Origin: Hymenobacter sp. IS2118 | GTDB lineage: Bacteria; Bacteroidota; Bacteroidia; Cytophagales; Hymenobacteraceae | Reading direction: 5' to 3' | Assembly: GCF_000715495.1 (NCBI RefSeq) | Contig: NZ_JNLX01000147.1 | Span: forward strand, 1 to 53,008 | DNA: 53,008 bases | Shown here: in pieces, positions 24,293-33,417 of the stretch | Position numbering within the stretch: the stretch's first letter is position 1 | Layout of the letters: the number at the start of each line of letters is the position of its first letter | The notes under the pieces: model-generated | What the model was told of the DNA's origin: nothing | Databases searched by the model: none | The model's input: only the letters and a program-made list of their open reading frames with translations | Program-made: the position numbers and the translations under genes

Positions 24293-25669
24293 CTACTCCA
24301 CCACCAGCTGGCGCGTGGCGCTACCCACCGTAGTTTGGGCTTGCAGCACGTACGTGCCGGAGCGCAGGGTGCTCAAGTCCAGCGTGGCGGTAGTGCTAGC
24401 GGCGCGCTGCGTGAGTACGGCGCGGCCCAACAGGTCGCGCACGGTGAGCAGGGCGTTGGGCTGGGGCAACCGCACGGTGGCTTGGCGCTGGCTCGGGTTG
24501 GGAAACAGGTCGAACGAAAAGTCGGCGGCGGCGCGGGTGCTGGTGGCCACGTAGGCGCGATTTTCGAGCACGATGATGCGGTCGTTGGTGCCGTTGGTAG
24601 TGCCCAGGTACACCTTGCCGGCTGGAGAGACGCAGATAGAGCGCAGGCGTCCGAACGTACCGGCCAGAAACTCGTTGCGGGCCGTGATGGCGTCGCCGGC
24701 CGGGCTCAGCGGCAGCTGCACCAGCCGCTGGTGTTTCAGGGTAGCCAGCAGCAGGGTGCCGCGCCAGCCGGTAATGGCGGGATGGTCGTAGTAGGTGAGG
24801 CCGGCGGGTGCGATGGTGGGCGTCCAGGTCGTGAGGGGTTCGCGCACGTTGTTGGCGGCGCAGAAGGTGGCCTCGTTGGTCAGGTTGCAATTGCCCTCCA
24901 CATTGGGCCAGCCGTAGTTGCGGCCCGGCTCTATTTTGTTGATTTCGTCGTCGGTGCTGGGGCCGTGCTCCGAGCTGTAGAGGCGGCCATCGGGCAGGCG
25001 CACCAGGCCCTGCGGGTTGCGGTGGCCCAGCGTGAACACGAGGCTGCCGGGCGTGGGGTTGTCGGCGGGCACGGAGCCGTCGAGGCTCAGGCGCAGGATT
25101 TTGCCGTTGAGGGAGGCCCCGTTCTGAGCTTCGGGCTTGAGTTGGGCATCGCCGGTGGTCATGAGCAGGGTGCGGTCGGGCAGGATGAGCAGGCGCGAAC
25201 CGCTGTGCGTGGTGGTAGCCGGAATATTGCCCAGCAGCACCAACGGCGCCGTCAGGCTGTTGGCGGCGGCCGAGTACGTGAAGCGCACCAGCTTTTCTTT
25301 CAGGTTGCCGGCTTCGGTGTAATTGTACACCACATACACGTAGGGCAGGGTGGCGAAATCGGGGTGGAGCGCCATTCCCAGCAAGCCGCTCTCGCCGGTG
25401 GGCGTCATGTCGGGCACGGCCAGCAGGGGCAGCACCTGCCCGGTAGCGGGGTCCACGCGGCTGATGCGGCCGCCCCGCTCGGTCATCCACAAGAAATTAT
25501 CGGGCCCCCACACCAGCTCCCAGATGTGGCTGCGGCCGGTGGCCAGCGCCGAGGCCGTGACCGTGGTAGTGCCCACGGTGAAAGTGGCGAGGGCCGGGGC
25601 CTGGGCGCCGGCCGAAAGGGCTAGTCCAATGGCTCCAAAGGCCAGCATCGAATTGCGTAAAAGTTTCAT
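24293..25669 (-). CDS. PQQ-dependent sugar dehydrogenase-like protein with T9SS sorting domain
   Basis: The 458-residue protein has a signal peptide (MLAFGAIGLALSAGAQA) and a six-bladed propeller of the soluble aldose dehydrogenase type: IWELVWGPDNFLWMTERGGRISRVDP, ESGLLGMALHPDFA, GHRNPQGLVRLPDGRLYSSEHGP, DEINKIEPGRNYGWP and TPTIAPAGLTYYD. These are the standard positions for PQQ and Ca contact. The last about 75 residues are a type A T9SS sorting domain (FSFDLFPNPSQRQATVRL ... LVVE). It would oxidise sugars outside the cell or at the surface, if PQQ is available; no PQQ genes are in the window. It is convergent with the CDF gene. Confidence 0.93.
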   Translation of the reverse strand: MKLLRNSMLAFGAIGLALSAGAQAPALATFTVGTTTVTASALATGRSHIWELVWGPDNFLWMTERGGRISRVDPATGQVLPLLAVPDMTPTGESGLLGMALHPDFATLPYVYVVYNYTEAGNLKEKLVRFTYSAAANSLTAPLVLLGNIPATTTHSGSRLLILPDRTLLMTTGDAQLKPEAQNGASLNGKILRLSLDGSVPADNPTPGSLVFTLGHRNPQGLVRLPDGRLYSSEHGPSTDDEINKIEPGRNYGWPNVEGNCNLTNEATFCAANNVREPLTTWTPTIAPAGLTYYDHPAITGWRGTLLLATLKHQRLVQLPLSPAGDAITARNEFLAGTFGRLRSICVSPAGKVYLGTTNGTNDRIIVLENRAYVATSTRAAADFSFDLFPNPSQRQATVRLPQPNALLTVRDLLGRAVLTQRAASTTATLDLSTLRSGTYVLQAQTTVGSATRQLVVE

Positions 25670-25753
25670 AGCAAGCAGCGAAAATGTGGAAGAGCAACAA
25701 CGGTGTTATTCCAACAAACGAAGCCTGGAAAAGTGCGGTTGCCCCGCGCCGGC

Positions 25754-25860
25754 GGTTGGTTGTCAGTTGTTGGTTGTCAGTTGTTAGTTATCAGTTTTCT
25801 AGTTTTGACGCACTATCTGATAACTGACAACCAGCAACCAGCAACTGACAACTGTCAACC
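25754..25860. repeat. Inverted repeat of GTCAGTTGTTGGTT units
   Basis: Left arm GGTTGGTTGTCAGTTG and following units face the complement (CTGATAACTGACAACCAGC to CAACTGACAACTGTCAACC). Same family as 1861-1985. It ends 7 bp before the ATG of the next gene, so it forms its whole leader. Confidence 0.8.
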
Positions 25861-25867
25861 AAGAATC

Positions 25868-26320
25868 ATGTCCGATTTCAGCCCCGCCCCCCACCCTGCC
25901 GGCTACGTCCTCAGCACCGACCCCGCCCGGCTCGACGTAGCGGCCGTGCACCGCTGGCTGAGCGAGGAGTCGTACTGGGCGCGCAATATTTCACGGGCCA
26001 CCGTGGAGCGCGCCATTGCCAACTCCCTCAACTTCGGCCTTTACGCCCCCGACGGCCGCCTGGCCGGCTTCTGCCGCGTGGTGACGGACCGCGCCACTTT
26101 CGCCTGGCTCTGCGACGTGTTTGTACTGCCCGAGCACCGCGGCCACGGCCTCTCCAAGTGGCTGGTGCATCAGATGCTGGCCCACCCCGACCTGCAAAAC
26201 CTGCGCCGCCACCTGCTCGCCACCTTCGACGCCCACACCCTCTACCAGCGCTTCGGCTACGAACCCCTGGACCGCCCCGACCGCTGGCTGGAAATCAAGC
26301 ACCCGAACCCGTACGGGTGA
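25868..26320 (+). CDS. GNAT-family N-acetyltransferase
   Basis: The frame is open back to 25703, but that part is repeat sequence; the ATG at 25868 starts the real protein (150 residues). It shows the GNAT core: LSEESYWARNISRATVERAIANS, strand FCRVVTDRATFAWLCDVFV, acetyl-CoA loop LPEHRGHGLSKWLVHQML (R-x-x-G-x-G), and a C-terminal HTLYQRFGYEPLDRP. This matches the small stand-alone GNAT group with the SYWA-N motif common in many bacteria. The substrate is unknown. There is no close operon partner. Confidence 0.9.
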   Translation: MSDFSPAPHPAGYVLSTDPARLDVAAVHRWLSEESYWARNISRATVERAIANSLNFGLYAPDGRLAGFCRVVTDRATFAWLCDVFVLPEHRGHGLSKWLVHQMLAHPDLQNLRRHLLATFDAHTLYQRFGYEPLDRPDRWLEIKHPNPYG

Positions 26321-26348
26321 GTTGGGAGTTGCTTATGTCAACGCATTC

Positions 26349-26552
26349 AGCTGGCCGCTGGCCACAGTCCGCTGGCCACAGTCTAAGCGCAGCGACGACT
26401 GCGCGCCAATGGTAAAGCGAGTTTGCAACTCGCCTTGGCGGTAGCCTCCCGGCGGGCGAGTTGCAAACTCGCTTTCATTGACGGCGCGTAGTCGTCGCTA
26501 CGCTCAGACTACGGCCAGCGTGTGCGACTACAGCCAGCGTGTGGCAGCGTAT
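26349..26552. repeat. About 200-bp extended palindrome, left of DUF808 gene
   Basis: The core 26381-26509 has near-perfect arms of about 54 bp: GTCTAAGCGCAGCGACGACT, then CCAATGGTAAAGCGAG and TTTGCAACTCGCC, facing their complements. Outside the core, tandem GCTGGCCACAGTC units on the left pair with CTACAGCCAGCGTGTG units on the right. A truncated copy in the same orientation is at 27641-27754. The remainder of the 335-bp gap holds the -7 box at 26580 and leader only. Confidence 0.88.
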
Positions 26553-26579
26553 GGTCAGCGCGTGCTCGTCAAACCGCTT

Positions 26580-26587
26580 TACCTTGC
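26580..26587 (+). promoter_or_regulatory. -7 box TACCTTGC before DUF808
   Basis: TACCTTGCGGCC lies 68 bp before the DUF808 start and matches the TACCTTGCGCCC box at 16072. No clear -33 TTG at the right distance. Confidence 0.45.
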
Positions 26588-26655
26588 GGCCCCGTTGCGG
26601 AGCAACCCGCGCCCTCCCGTGCCAACGGAATTTTTATCCACCCCAATAACCGCTC

Positions 26656-27597
26656 ATGGCTTCCGGTCTTTTTGCTTTGTTAGACGACGTTTCCGCGTTG
26701 GTGAAAGCCAGCGCGGCGAGCCTGGACGACGTGCCGGCGCAGGTGGCCAAAACCACCGGCAAAGTGTCCGGCATTGTCATCGACGACACGGCCGTGACGC
26801 CCAAGTACGTGGTGGGCCTCGACCCTTCCCGCGAGCTCTCGATTATTTTCCAGATTGCGAAGAAGTCCCTCATCAACAAACTATTCATCCTGACGCCAGC
26901 GGCCCTGGTGCTGGGGTATTTTGCGCCGTGGGCCATCACGCCCATTCTAATGCTGGGCGGGGCGTATTTGTGCTTCGAAGGGTATGAGAAGGTGCATTCC
27001 ATGTTCAGCAAACACCCCGCGGTGGCTGTAGAAAGCGAGCAGCTCGAAAAAATTACGCCGGAGGAACTGGAACAGCAGCGGGTGAAGGGGGCCGTTCGCA
27101 CCGACATTATCCTGTCGGCCGAAATCATGGCCATTGCTTACAGCCAGGTAGTGGGGCAGGCAATCGTCAACCAAATTCTCGTCATGCTGGCCGTGGCGGT
27201 TTTTATTACCGTGGCCGTGTATGGCTTCGTGGGACTCATTGTGAAGGCCGACGATATTGGCGTACACCTGACGCAGGATAAATACCCCCCCGCGGTGCAG
27301 AAATTAGGACGCGGTATCGTGAAATTTATGCCGCGTTTCCTAAGCATCTTAAGCTATGTGGGAACGGTGGCCATGCTCTGGGTCGGGGCCGAAATCATCG
27401 CCCACGGCATTCCGGTCACCAGTCATTTGCTGGACGACTTAGCCCGGTCCCTGGCCCACCTGCCGGTAGTGGCCTGGCTGGCGAAGGCGCTGGTCTGCGC
27501 CGTGGCCGGATTGGGAATTGGTTTTGTGGTGGAGAAACTGGTGCTGTTGGTAAAGAAGGTAATCCCGGGCAAACAGGATAGTTACAAGGTTGGGTGA
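26656..27597 (+). CDS. DUF808 family (YedI-like) inner-membrane protein
   Basis: The 313-residue protein begins MASGLFALLDDVSALVKASA and continues with DDVPAQVAKTTGKVSGIVIDDTAVTPKYV, the standard DUF808 start. Several transmembrane helices follow (about 82-110, 165-200, 230-250 and 270-295). The conserved inner segment GGAYLCFEGYEK is present, then a charged stretch with ERxxVKGAxRTDxILSAEIMAI-like sequence. The molecular role of DUF808 is not known. The gene is a single-gene unit flanked on both sides by copies of the same palindromic repeat. Confidence 0.95.
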   Translation: MASGLFALLDDVSALVKASAASLDDVPAQVAKTTGKVSGIVIDDTAVTPKYVVGLDPSRELSIIFQIAKKSLINKLFILTPAALVLGYFAPWAITPILMLGGAYLCFEGYEKVHSMFSKHPAVAVESEQLEKITPEELEQQRVKGAVRTDIILSAEIMAIAYSQVVGQAIVNQILVMLAVAVFITVAVYGFVGLIVKADDIGVHLTQDKYPPAVQKLGRGIVKFMPRFLSILSYVGTVAMLWVGAEIIAHGIPVTSHLLDDLARSLAHLPVVAWLAKALVCAVAGLGIGFVVEKLVLLVKKVIPGKQDSYKVG

Positions 27598-27640
27598 GGC
27601 AGGCAGTAAGTCAACTTGAGCAGATATTTAAGCTTGTCGC

Positions 27641-27754
27641 AGTATAAGCGCAGCGGCGACCGTGCGCCGATTGTAAAGCGAGTTTGCACCTTGCCTTGGC
27701 GGCAGCCTCCTTGCGGGCGAGTTACAAACTCGCTTTCATTGACGGCATTGCCCC
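27641..27754. repeat. Truncated copy of the DUF808-flanking palindrome
   Basis: TAAGCGCAGCGGCGACCGTG, GTAAAGCGAGTTTGCACC and GGCGAGTTACAAACTCGC match the core of 26381-26509 in the same orientation, but the right outer arm is missing. It fills a third of the 356-bp gap; beyond it are TTTAACTTGGGACC (27771), a box-like sequence, and a 17-codon open frame not called as a gene. Confidence 0.82.
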
Positions 27755-27953
27755 GAAACAGCCGAAAGGCGTTTAACTTGGGACCGTGGCTATTGCAGAA
27801 CTCAACACCTACGTAATCCGCGATGGTTTCACGGTTTAAATCAAGCTAGAAAGTCCATCCAACGGCCCTTTTACACGCCCAGAGCAGCCCATTGAGGTGG
27901 ATTGCTCGTTGTTTACTGACTTCTGCAACAGCCACGACCCTTTTCCTGAACGA

Positions 27954-28484
27954 ATGAAACCAGCATACTTTCTACTCTTGGCTGTGGGAGTGTGTGGCTC
28001 CTGCAGTTCCAAGGCGACGCGCCCTCCTTATGTCGAGTCTTATCGCTTAACCATCACCCCGCAGGCACGATTAGCGGTAACCCCGCGCCAAAACACGGAA
28101 GGGGTCTTGCCCTTTACCTACTACGAATACCAACTAGCTGCGGGGAGCAAACAAGTAGTCGAAATCCGTTACCTACACGGAGACACCATCTTCACCGATG
28201 GGTCCACAGTAGAGGCCCTAGTGTTCGAACTCGCCGACACAGCGACGGCCTTTAACCTGCAAGGCCGCAGCTTCGACCACCACAATGCTTTGTATGAGCG
28301 GAGTTGCCTGTGCGTTACCCCGGAAGCCAATAAAGCCCGACGGGTGCCGGACTCAGGAAATTCCATTTCGGGCCAACGGCTCACCCCCACGCAGTGGCGC
28401 ATCCAGTGCGCCGTGGGCGCGATTGATTTTACGGATACGCTGCAAGTGGCTCAGCCGTCCCCGGAGGCCCCTACGCTAATGTGA
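27954..28484 (+). CDS. Hypothetical lipoprotein
   Basis: The ATG at 27954 gives 176 residues with a lipoprotein signal (FLLLAVGVCGSC); a longer frame from 27897 has no signal and is rejected. The mature part is mixed beta (VESYRLTITPQARLAV, LPFTYYEYQLAAGSKQVVEIRY, GDTIFTDGSTVEALVFEL). It has two nearby cysteines (RSCLCVTPE) and a third further on (IQCAVGAIDF). Codon use is somewhat less GC-rich than its neighbours. The family is not recognised, and no partner gene is close. Confidence 0.65.
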   Translation: MKPAYFLLLAVGVCGSCSSKATRPPYVESYRLTITPQARLAVTPRQNTEGVLPFTYYEYQLAAGSKQVVEIRYLHGDTIFTDGSTVEALVFELADTATAFNLQGRSFDHHNALYERSCLCVTPEANKARRVPDSGNSISGQRLTPTQWRIQCAVGAIDFTDTLQVAQPSPEAPTLM

Positions 28485-28591
28485 ACAAGGCAAAGGCTTC
28501 TTTCTCTGAACCACTGCATGCATGAGTTTGCTGACCCTACAAACTCGCTCAGTATTCCAAGCTGATTTTAATAAACTGGTTCATTAATCAA

Positions 28592-28630
28592 AGTTTACGA
28601 AACATCTCATGGGGATGAGTTTCGTGAACT
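28592..28630. terminator. Long near-perfect hairpin in the gap between lipoprotein and mpg
   Basis: AGTTTACGAAACATCTCAT and ATGAGTTTCGTGAACT form a hairpin with a GGGG-type loop between convergent genes. There is no T-run, so termination is a guess. A smaller GAGTTTG...CAAACTC-like fold lies at about 28525-28550. Confidence 0.4.
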
Positions 28631-28728
28631 CCGATACAGGTCGTTTCTAATTCAATTCTAGGGGTCGTAGAGGGGGCAGGATGGCAGAAACATCCACATG
28701 CTTCAAGTAAACGAAACGAGAATTTGCC

Positions 28729-29340
28729 CTACTTCGCCGGGCTGGTCCACGGGTTGTCGCGCAGGCGGAACCGCCACGGCAGGCCCGCGGCTTCCGGGCC
28801 GGCGTAGGCGAGGCCCACCCGCGCACTCGCCACCACGTCGGCCGTGGCCACCGCTTCGCCGTGGTCTTCAAACCAGAGCACGTCGCCGGTGACGGGCAAG
28901 CCGGTGAGGGCGGGCGTGATGCCCAGGGCCTGGCTCATGACGCCGGGGCCGGCGGTGAGGGCACGTTTGGGCGCAGTCAGGCCGCGGCGGCGCAGCATTT
29001 CCGGGATGCCGATGGTGGGCTCCACAGCGCGGATGAGGACGGCGTCGGGGTGGGCGGCGTCGTGGGTGGCGATGTTGAAGAGGGCGTGGCGGTTGTAGAC
29101 GGTGTAGATGTAGGCGTGGCCGCCGGGTACGTGCAGGCCCTGCGCCTGGTGGCGCTTGCGCTGCAGGTGCAGCGTCAGGGAATGGTCGCCTTCGTGCCGG
29201 TAGGCCTCGGTTTCCACCACGCGGCCGGCCGTTACTACGCCCTCCACGCAGGTGTACAGGTGCTTACCCAGCAGCTCGCGGGCAATTTGCAGCACGTCGG
29301 GGCGCTGGAAAAAAGTGGCGGGCAGTTTACTGGCGCTCAA
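28729..29340 (-). CDS. mpg: Alkyladenine (3-methyladenine) DNA glycosylase, AAG/MPG type
   Basis: This enzyme removes 3-methyladenine, hypoxanthine and other damaged bases. The 203-residue protein matches the family throughout: FFQRPDVLQIARELLGKHL, then GRVVETEAYRHEGDHSL with the catalytic Glu in VETEAY, PGGHAYIYTVYNRHALFNI, DAVLIRAVEPTIG, LTAGPGVMSQALGI, and a C-terminal SARVGLAYAGPEAAGLPWRFR with the closing RDNPWTS. The start ATG at 29340 lies 36 bp after the asd stop, so both are probably in one transcript. No unusual residues were seen. Confidence 0.95.
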   Translation of the reverse strand: MSASKLPATFFQRPDVLQIARELLGKHLYTCVEGVVTAGRVVETEAYRHEGDHSLTLHLQRKRHQAQGLHVPGGHAYIYTVYNRHALFNIATHDAAHPDAVLIRAVEPTIGIPEMLRRRGLTAPKRALTAGPGVMSQALGITPALTGLPVTGDVLWFEDHGEAVATADVVASARVGLAYAGPEAAGLPWRFRLRDNPWTSPAK

Positions 29341-29376
29341 GGCAATTGATTGAGGTGCTAAACGGGTAAGCGGACG

Positions 29377-30378
29377 TTACGCCCCGGCAAGCGCCATTTC
29401 GCGCACCAGGTACTCGGCAATTTGCACGGCGTTGGTGGCGGCGCCCTTGCGCAGGTTGTCGGCCACCACCCACAGGTTGAGGGTGCGGGGCTGGGTTTCG
29501 TCGCGGCGCAGGCGGCCCACCAGCACGGCGTCGCGGCCGTGGCTGTCTTTGGGCATGGGGTAGCGGTTTTGGGCGGGGTCGTCCACCAGCTCCACGCCGG
29601 GCGTGCGGGCCAGAATGGCGCGCACGTCAGCCAGCTCAAACTCGCGGGCAAACTCCACGTTCAGCGCCTCCGAGTGGCCGCCCATCACGGGAATCCGCAC
29701 GCAAGTGGCCGTGACGCGGATACTGTCGTCGCCCATGATTTTCTTGGTCTCGTTCACCATTTTCATTTCCTCCTTGGTGTAGCCGTTGTCCTCGAACACG
29801 TCGATGTGCGGCAGCACGTTCAGGTCGATGGGGTGCGGGTAGGCGGGGTTGCTGGCGGTTTGGCCGGCGCGCTCTTCCAGCAGCTGGTCCACGGCTTTTT
29901 TGCCGGTACCGGTCACGCTCTGGTAGGTGCTCACCACAATGCGCTGCACCTGGTACACCTTGTGCAACTCATTGATGGCCACCACCAGCTGAATGGTGGA
30001 GCAGTTGGGATTGGCAATAATCTTGTCCTGCGGCGTGAGGGTGTAGGCATTAAGCTCGGGCACCACCAGCTTCTTGGTGGGGTCCATGCGCCAGGCCGAG
30101 GAATTGTCGATAACGGTGGTGCCCACGGCGGCAAAGCGCGGGGCGTGCTCCTTGGAAACCGAGCCGCCCGCCGAGAAAATAGCGATATCGGGCCGGGCCG
30201 CAATGGCGTCGTCCATGCTCACCACCGGGTATTGCTTGCCCCTGAATTCGACCAGCTGGCCCACCGATTTGGCCGAAGCCACGGGCAGCAATTCGGTGAG
30301 GGGGAACTGGCGCTCGGCCAATACTTTCAGCAGCTCGGTGCCCACCAGGCCGGTGGCACCCACAATAGCAAGTTTCAT
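29377..30378 (-). CDS. asd: Aspartate-semialdehyde dehydrogenase
   Basis: This enzyme makes aspartate-4-semialdehyde from aspartyl phosphate with NADPH, for lysine, threonine, methionine and cell-wall diaminopimelate. The ATG at 30378 (MKLAIVGATGLVGTELLKVL, NADP-binding glycine motif) is the right start; the open frame 34 codons upstream adds nothing family-like. It has 333 residues. The catalytic Cys126 is in IANPNCSTIQLVVA, the substrate Arg/His region is RIPVMGGHSEALNVEF, and the C-terminal WVVADNLRKGAATNAVQIAE is canonical. It is followed by mpg in the same direction. It is likely essential. Confidence 0.98.
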   Translation of the reverse strand: MKLAIVGATGLVGTELLKVLAERQFPLTELLPVASAKSVGQLVEFRGKQYPVVSMDDAIAARPDIAIFSAGGSVSKEHAPRFAAVGTTVIDNSSAWRMDPTKKLVVPELNAYTLTPQDKIIANPNCSTIQLVVAINELHKVYQVQRIVVSTYQSVTGTGKKAVDQLLEERAGQTASNPAYPHPIDLNVLPHIDVFEDNGYTKEEMKMVNETKKIMGDDSIRVTATCVRIPVMGGHSEALNVEFAREFELADVRAILARTPGVELVDDPAQNRYPMPKDSHGRDAVLVGRLRRDETQPRTLNLWVVADNLRKGAATNAVQIAEYLVREMALAGA

Positions 30379-30606
30379 AAAGTCAGGAAAATGATGTGCG
30401 CAAACCCAGCGCGCCGCACGCCGCAAAGTTCGCCCACAAACAAGGAGTTTGGCAACCTCCCTCATTTCCGGGCCGGCCATTGGGTGCTACCCACCCAGGC
30501 ACCAGCTGGCCCGCGCCCCGATGCGCGCCAACGCAACCTATCTACATAGCATAATATCATTAATAAGGGCTTACATTGGGCACTGCTAATACCCGCGCCC
30601 CCGTTC

Positions 30607-33201
30607 ATGAAGCGAATTCTTCTACTTCTCATCTTCCTGCCTTTTCTGGCTTCGGCCCAGTTGGCCGACACGTTTACCGACGGGGATTTCACCGCCAATC
30701 CTGCCTGGCGCGGCGACGACGCGAGTTTTCAGGTGGCCAACCAACAACTGCAAAGCAACGGCCCGGCCGTGACCGGCACCGCCCTGCAGCTCAGCACGCC
30801 AAGCCAAGCCAGCACGGGCACCGTGTGGGAGTTTTGGGCCAACCTGCGCCTGGCTACCAGCTCCGGCAACCTGGCCGACGTGTGGCTGATGGCCTCGCAG
30901 GAAGACCTGCGCAGCTCCCGAAATTCGGGCTACTACGTGCGCCTCGGCGGCACGGCCGACGAGGTGAGCCTGTTCCGCAAGGACTCGACCCGCGCCGCCG
31001 TACTGGTTATCGACGGGCTGGACGGCACGCTCGCCAGCGCCACCAACAACCTGGTGCGCGTGCGCGTGACCCGCACCACCGACAGCCGCTGGACCCTGGA
31101 GCGCGACCTTACCGGCGGCCGCAATTTCGTGGCCGAAGCCGCGCAGCCCTTCGACGCCACTTACCAGCGCAGCGCGGCCATGGGCGTGGCGCTGCTCTAT
31201 TCTTCGGCCAACAGCCGCAGCTTTTTCTTCGACGACTTTGCCGTGACCGACGCCACCCCGCCGCTGCTGCTGCGGGCCGTGCCGCTCAGCGCCCGCCAGC
31301 TCGACGCCGGCTTCAACGAAGCCGTGGACCCGACCAGCGCTACCAACCCGGCCAACTACCGGCTGCAAAGCGGCGCCGTGCCCGTTTCGGCCGAAGTGCT
31401 GGCTAGCAATCCGGCCGTGATTCGCCTCACGTTTGCCGACGATGTGGCCGCCCAAAACGTACTTGAAGTACGCAACGTAGCCGATTTGTACGGCAACGTG
31501 GCCGTAGGTCCGCTCAGCGCCGCCTTTTCGGCCCCGCCCGCCGCACCCCGGTTTGGGGAGCTGATTATCACCGAAATATTTGCCGACGAAACGCCCCAGG
31601 TGGGGCTGCCGCTCTCCGAGTACGTGGAAATCTACAACCGCACTACCAAGGTCATCAGCCTGGGTGGCGTGCGCCTGAGCAAGCCGGGGAGCAGCTCGGC
31701 CGCTATTTTGCCCGATACCGCCCGACTGCTGCCCGGCCAGTACGCCATTGTGTGCGGCAGCACGCGGGTGCCGCAGTTTGCCGGCTTGGGCAAGGTGTAC
31801 GGCCCCACCAATTTCCCGGCTCTCAGCAATGGCGGCGACCAGCTGGTACTGCGCGGGCGCGACGGCCGCACCCTGTTTGAAGTCACGTACTCGGATAGCT
31901 GGTACCGCGACGCGCAGAAGAAGGAAGGCGGCTGGAGCCTGGAAATGCTGGACCCAGACAACTTCTGCGGCGGGGCCGATAACTGGCTGGCCAGCACCGA
32001 CCCCAGCGGTGGCACGCCCGGCAAGGCCAACGCCGTGCGCGCCGCCCGGCCCGACGCCACGCCGCCCGCCCTGCTCCGCGCCGTGGCTCTGAGCGCCACC
32101 ACCGTACGGGCCTATTTCTCGGAGAAGCTCGACAGCGCGGCGGCGGCCGTCGTGAGCCGCTACTCGCTGGGCACGGGTGGGCCGGCCATCGTACGGGCAG
32201 CGCCGGTAGCGCCCGATTTCCGGCAGGTCGACCTCACGCTGGACGCTCCGCTGGGGGCCAGCCGCGCCGCCACCCTGGCCGTGCAAACTGCCACCGACTG
32301 CGTGGGCAATGCCAGCGGACCGTTGCAGTCGGCCACCTTCGCCCTACCCGAGGCGGCCGCGAGCGGCGATGTCGTCATCAACGAGTTGCTATTCAACCCC
32401 CGCGTGAGCGCCGTGCGCTTCGTGGAATTGCTGAATCGCAGCGCCAAGTTTATCGACCTGCAAGGCTGGCAAATTGCCAACCTGAAACCCGACGGCAGCG
32501 TGGACGCCGACATTCTCAGCAGCGGGCCGCTGGTGCTGGCGCCGGGCCAGCTGCTGGCCTTCAGCACCAGCAGCGACAACCTGCTGCTGCAATACCCGAC
32601 CAGCACCACTACCGCCAACCTGGTGCAGCTGAGCAGCTTTCCCACGTTTCCGGACGAGAGCACGGCCCTGTTATTCAACAGTCGCGGCCTCGAAATCGAC
32701 CAGTTCGTGTACAGCGACAAGCTGCACCTGAGCCTGCTGGCCACCCAGGACGGGGTTTCGCTGGAGCGCATTCGGGCGGCCGGCCCCACAGCGGGCAGCA
32801 ATTTCCACTCGGCTGCCGGGGCGGTGGGCTACGCCACGCCCGGCAGCCCCAATTCGCAGGCCCAGGACGCGCCCGGCGGCAACCAGGAGCTGACCGTGAC
32901 GCCCGAAGTATTCACGCCCGACGACGACGGCCAGCAGGATTTCGCCACCCTCAACTTTCACCTCGACCAGCCCGGCTACGTCGCCTCCGTAACGGTGTAC
33001 GACGCCCTGGGCCGCCTCACCCGCCGCCTGGTACGCAACGAAACAGTGCCCACCACCGGCTTTTTCCAGTGGGATGGCATCGACGAAAAAGGCCGCAAAG
33101 CCGCCGTGGGCTACTATATTCTGCACGTAGAGCTGTTCCGCCCCAGCGGCGGCGAGAAGCGCGAGTACAAGAAGACGGTGGTGCTGGGCGCGCGGTTTTA
33201 G
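30607..33201 (+). CDS. Large secreted protein with lamin-tail domains and FlgD-like C-terminus
   Basis: The 864-residue protein has a signal peptide (MKRILLLLIFLPFLASAQ). A concanavalin-type module (about 20-220) contains FWANLRLATSSGNLADVWLMAS and RSFFFDDFAVTD. Ig-like segments opening with PPLLLRAVPLSARQLDAGFNEAVDP follow, repeated later as PPALLRAVALSATTVRAYFSEKLD. There are two lamin-tail (LTD) domains: FGELIITEIFADETPQVG...EYVEIYNRTTKVISLGGV and GDVVINELLFNPRVSAVRFVELLNRSAKFIDL. The end (about 765-864) is a FlgD-like Ig domain: PDDDGQQDFATLNFHL, VTVYDALGRLTRRLV, FFQWDGIDEKGRKAAVGYYILHVEL. This end resembles T9SS-related C-terminal modules, so export to the surface is likely. Its role is unknown; adhesion is a guess. 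Confidence 0.88.
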   Translation: MKRILLLLIFLPFLASAQLADTFTDGDFTANPAWRGDDASFQVANQQLQSNGPAVTGTALQLSTPSQASTGTVWEFWANLRLATSSGNLADVWLMASQEDLRSSRNSGYYVRLGGTADEVSLFRKDSTRAAVLVIDGLDGTLASATNNLVRVRVTRTTDSRWTLERDLTGGRNFVAEAAQPFDATYQRSAAMGVALLYSSANSRSFFFDDFAVTDATPPLLLRAVPLSARQLDAGFNEAVDPTSATNPANYRLQSGAVPVSAEVLASNPAVIRLTFADDVAAQNVLEVRNVADLYGNVAVGPLSAAFSAPPAAPRFGELIITEIFADETPQVGLPLSEYVEIYNRTTKVISLGGVRLSKPGSSSAAILPDTARLLPGQYAIVCGSTRVPQFAGLGKVYGPTNFPALSNGGDQLVLRGRDGRTLFEVTYSDSWYRDAQKKEGGWSLEMLDPDNFCGGADNWLASTDPSGGTPGKANAVRAARPDATPPALLRAVALSATTVRAYFSEKLDSAAAAVVSRYSLGTGGPAIVRAAPVAPDFRQVDLTLDAPLGASRAATLAVQTATDCVGNASGPLQSATFALPEAAASGDVVINELLFNPRVSAVRFVELLNRSAKFIDLQGWQIANLKPDGSVDADILSSGPLVLAPGQLLAFSTSSDNLLLQYPTSTTTANLVQLSSFPTFPDESTALLFNSRGLEIDQFVYSDKLHLSLLATQDGVSLERIRAAGPTAGSNFHSAAGAVGYATPGSPNSQAQDAPGGNQELTVTPEVFTPDDDGQQDFATLNFHLDQPGYVASVTVYDALGRLTRRLVRNETVPTTGFFQWDGIDEKGRKAAVGYYILHVELFRPSGGEKREYKKTVVLGARF

Positions 33202-33243
33202 TTGCTGGTTGTCGGTTGTTAAGTATTGTATTCTATTCCGTTG

Positions 33244-33331
33244 GTCATGCTGAGCTTGTCGAAGCATCTCTACCGCACCGTTGGACGGCTTCAACGGTGC
33301 GGTAGAGATGCTTCGACAAGCTCAGCATGAC
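33244..33331. repeat. Palindromic repeat, family A, copy 4
   Basis: Both arms are the TTGTCGAAGC variant, with GTCATGCTGAGC ends and a short GTTGGACGGCTTCAAC-like loop. It is the most symmetric copy. It follows the lamin-tail gene stop by about 40 bp. Confidence 0.92.
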
Positions 33332-33417
33332 CAAATTTTGGTTACGGTGATTTTTGCATGAATACACATGCGACAACCAGTATTAAACCATCACCGCTCT
33401 TTCGCATCAGAAGGGGC

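Noticed and set aside
27786..27839. 17-codon frame starting with GTG and preceded by TTTAACTTGGGACC
   Set aside because: Too short and without family similarity to support a gene; it may be a remnant of a decayed gene.
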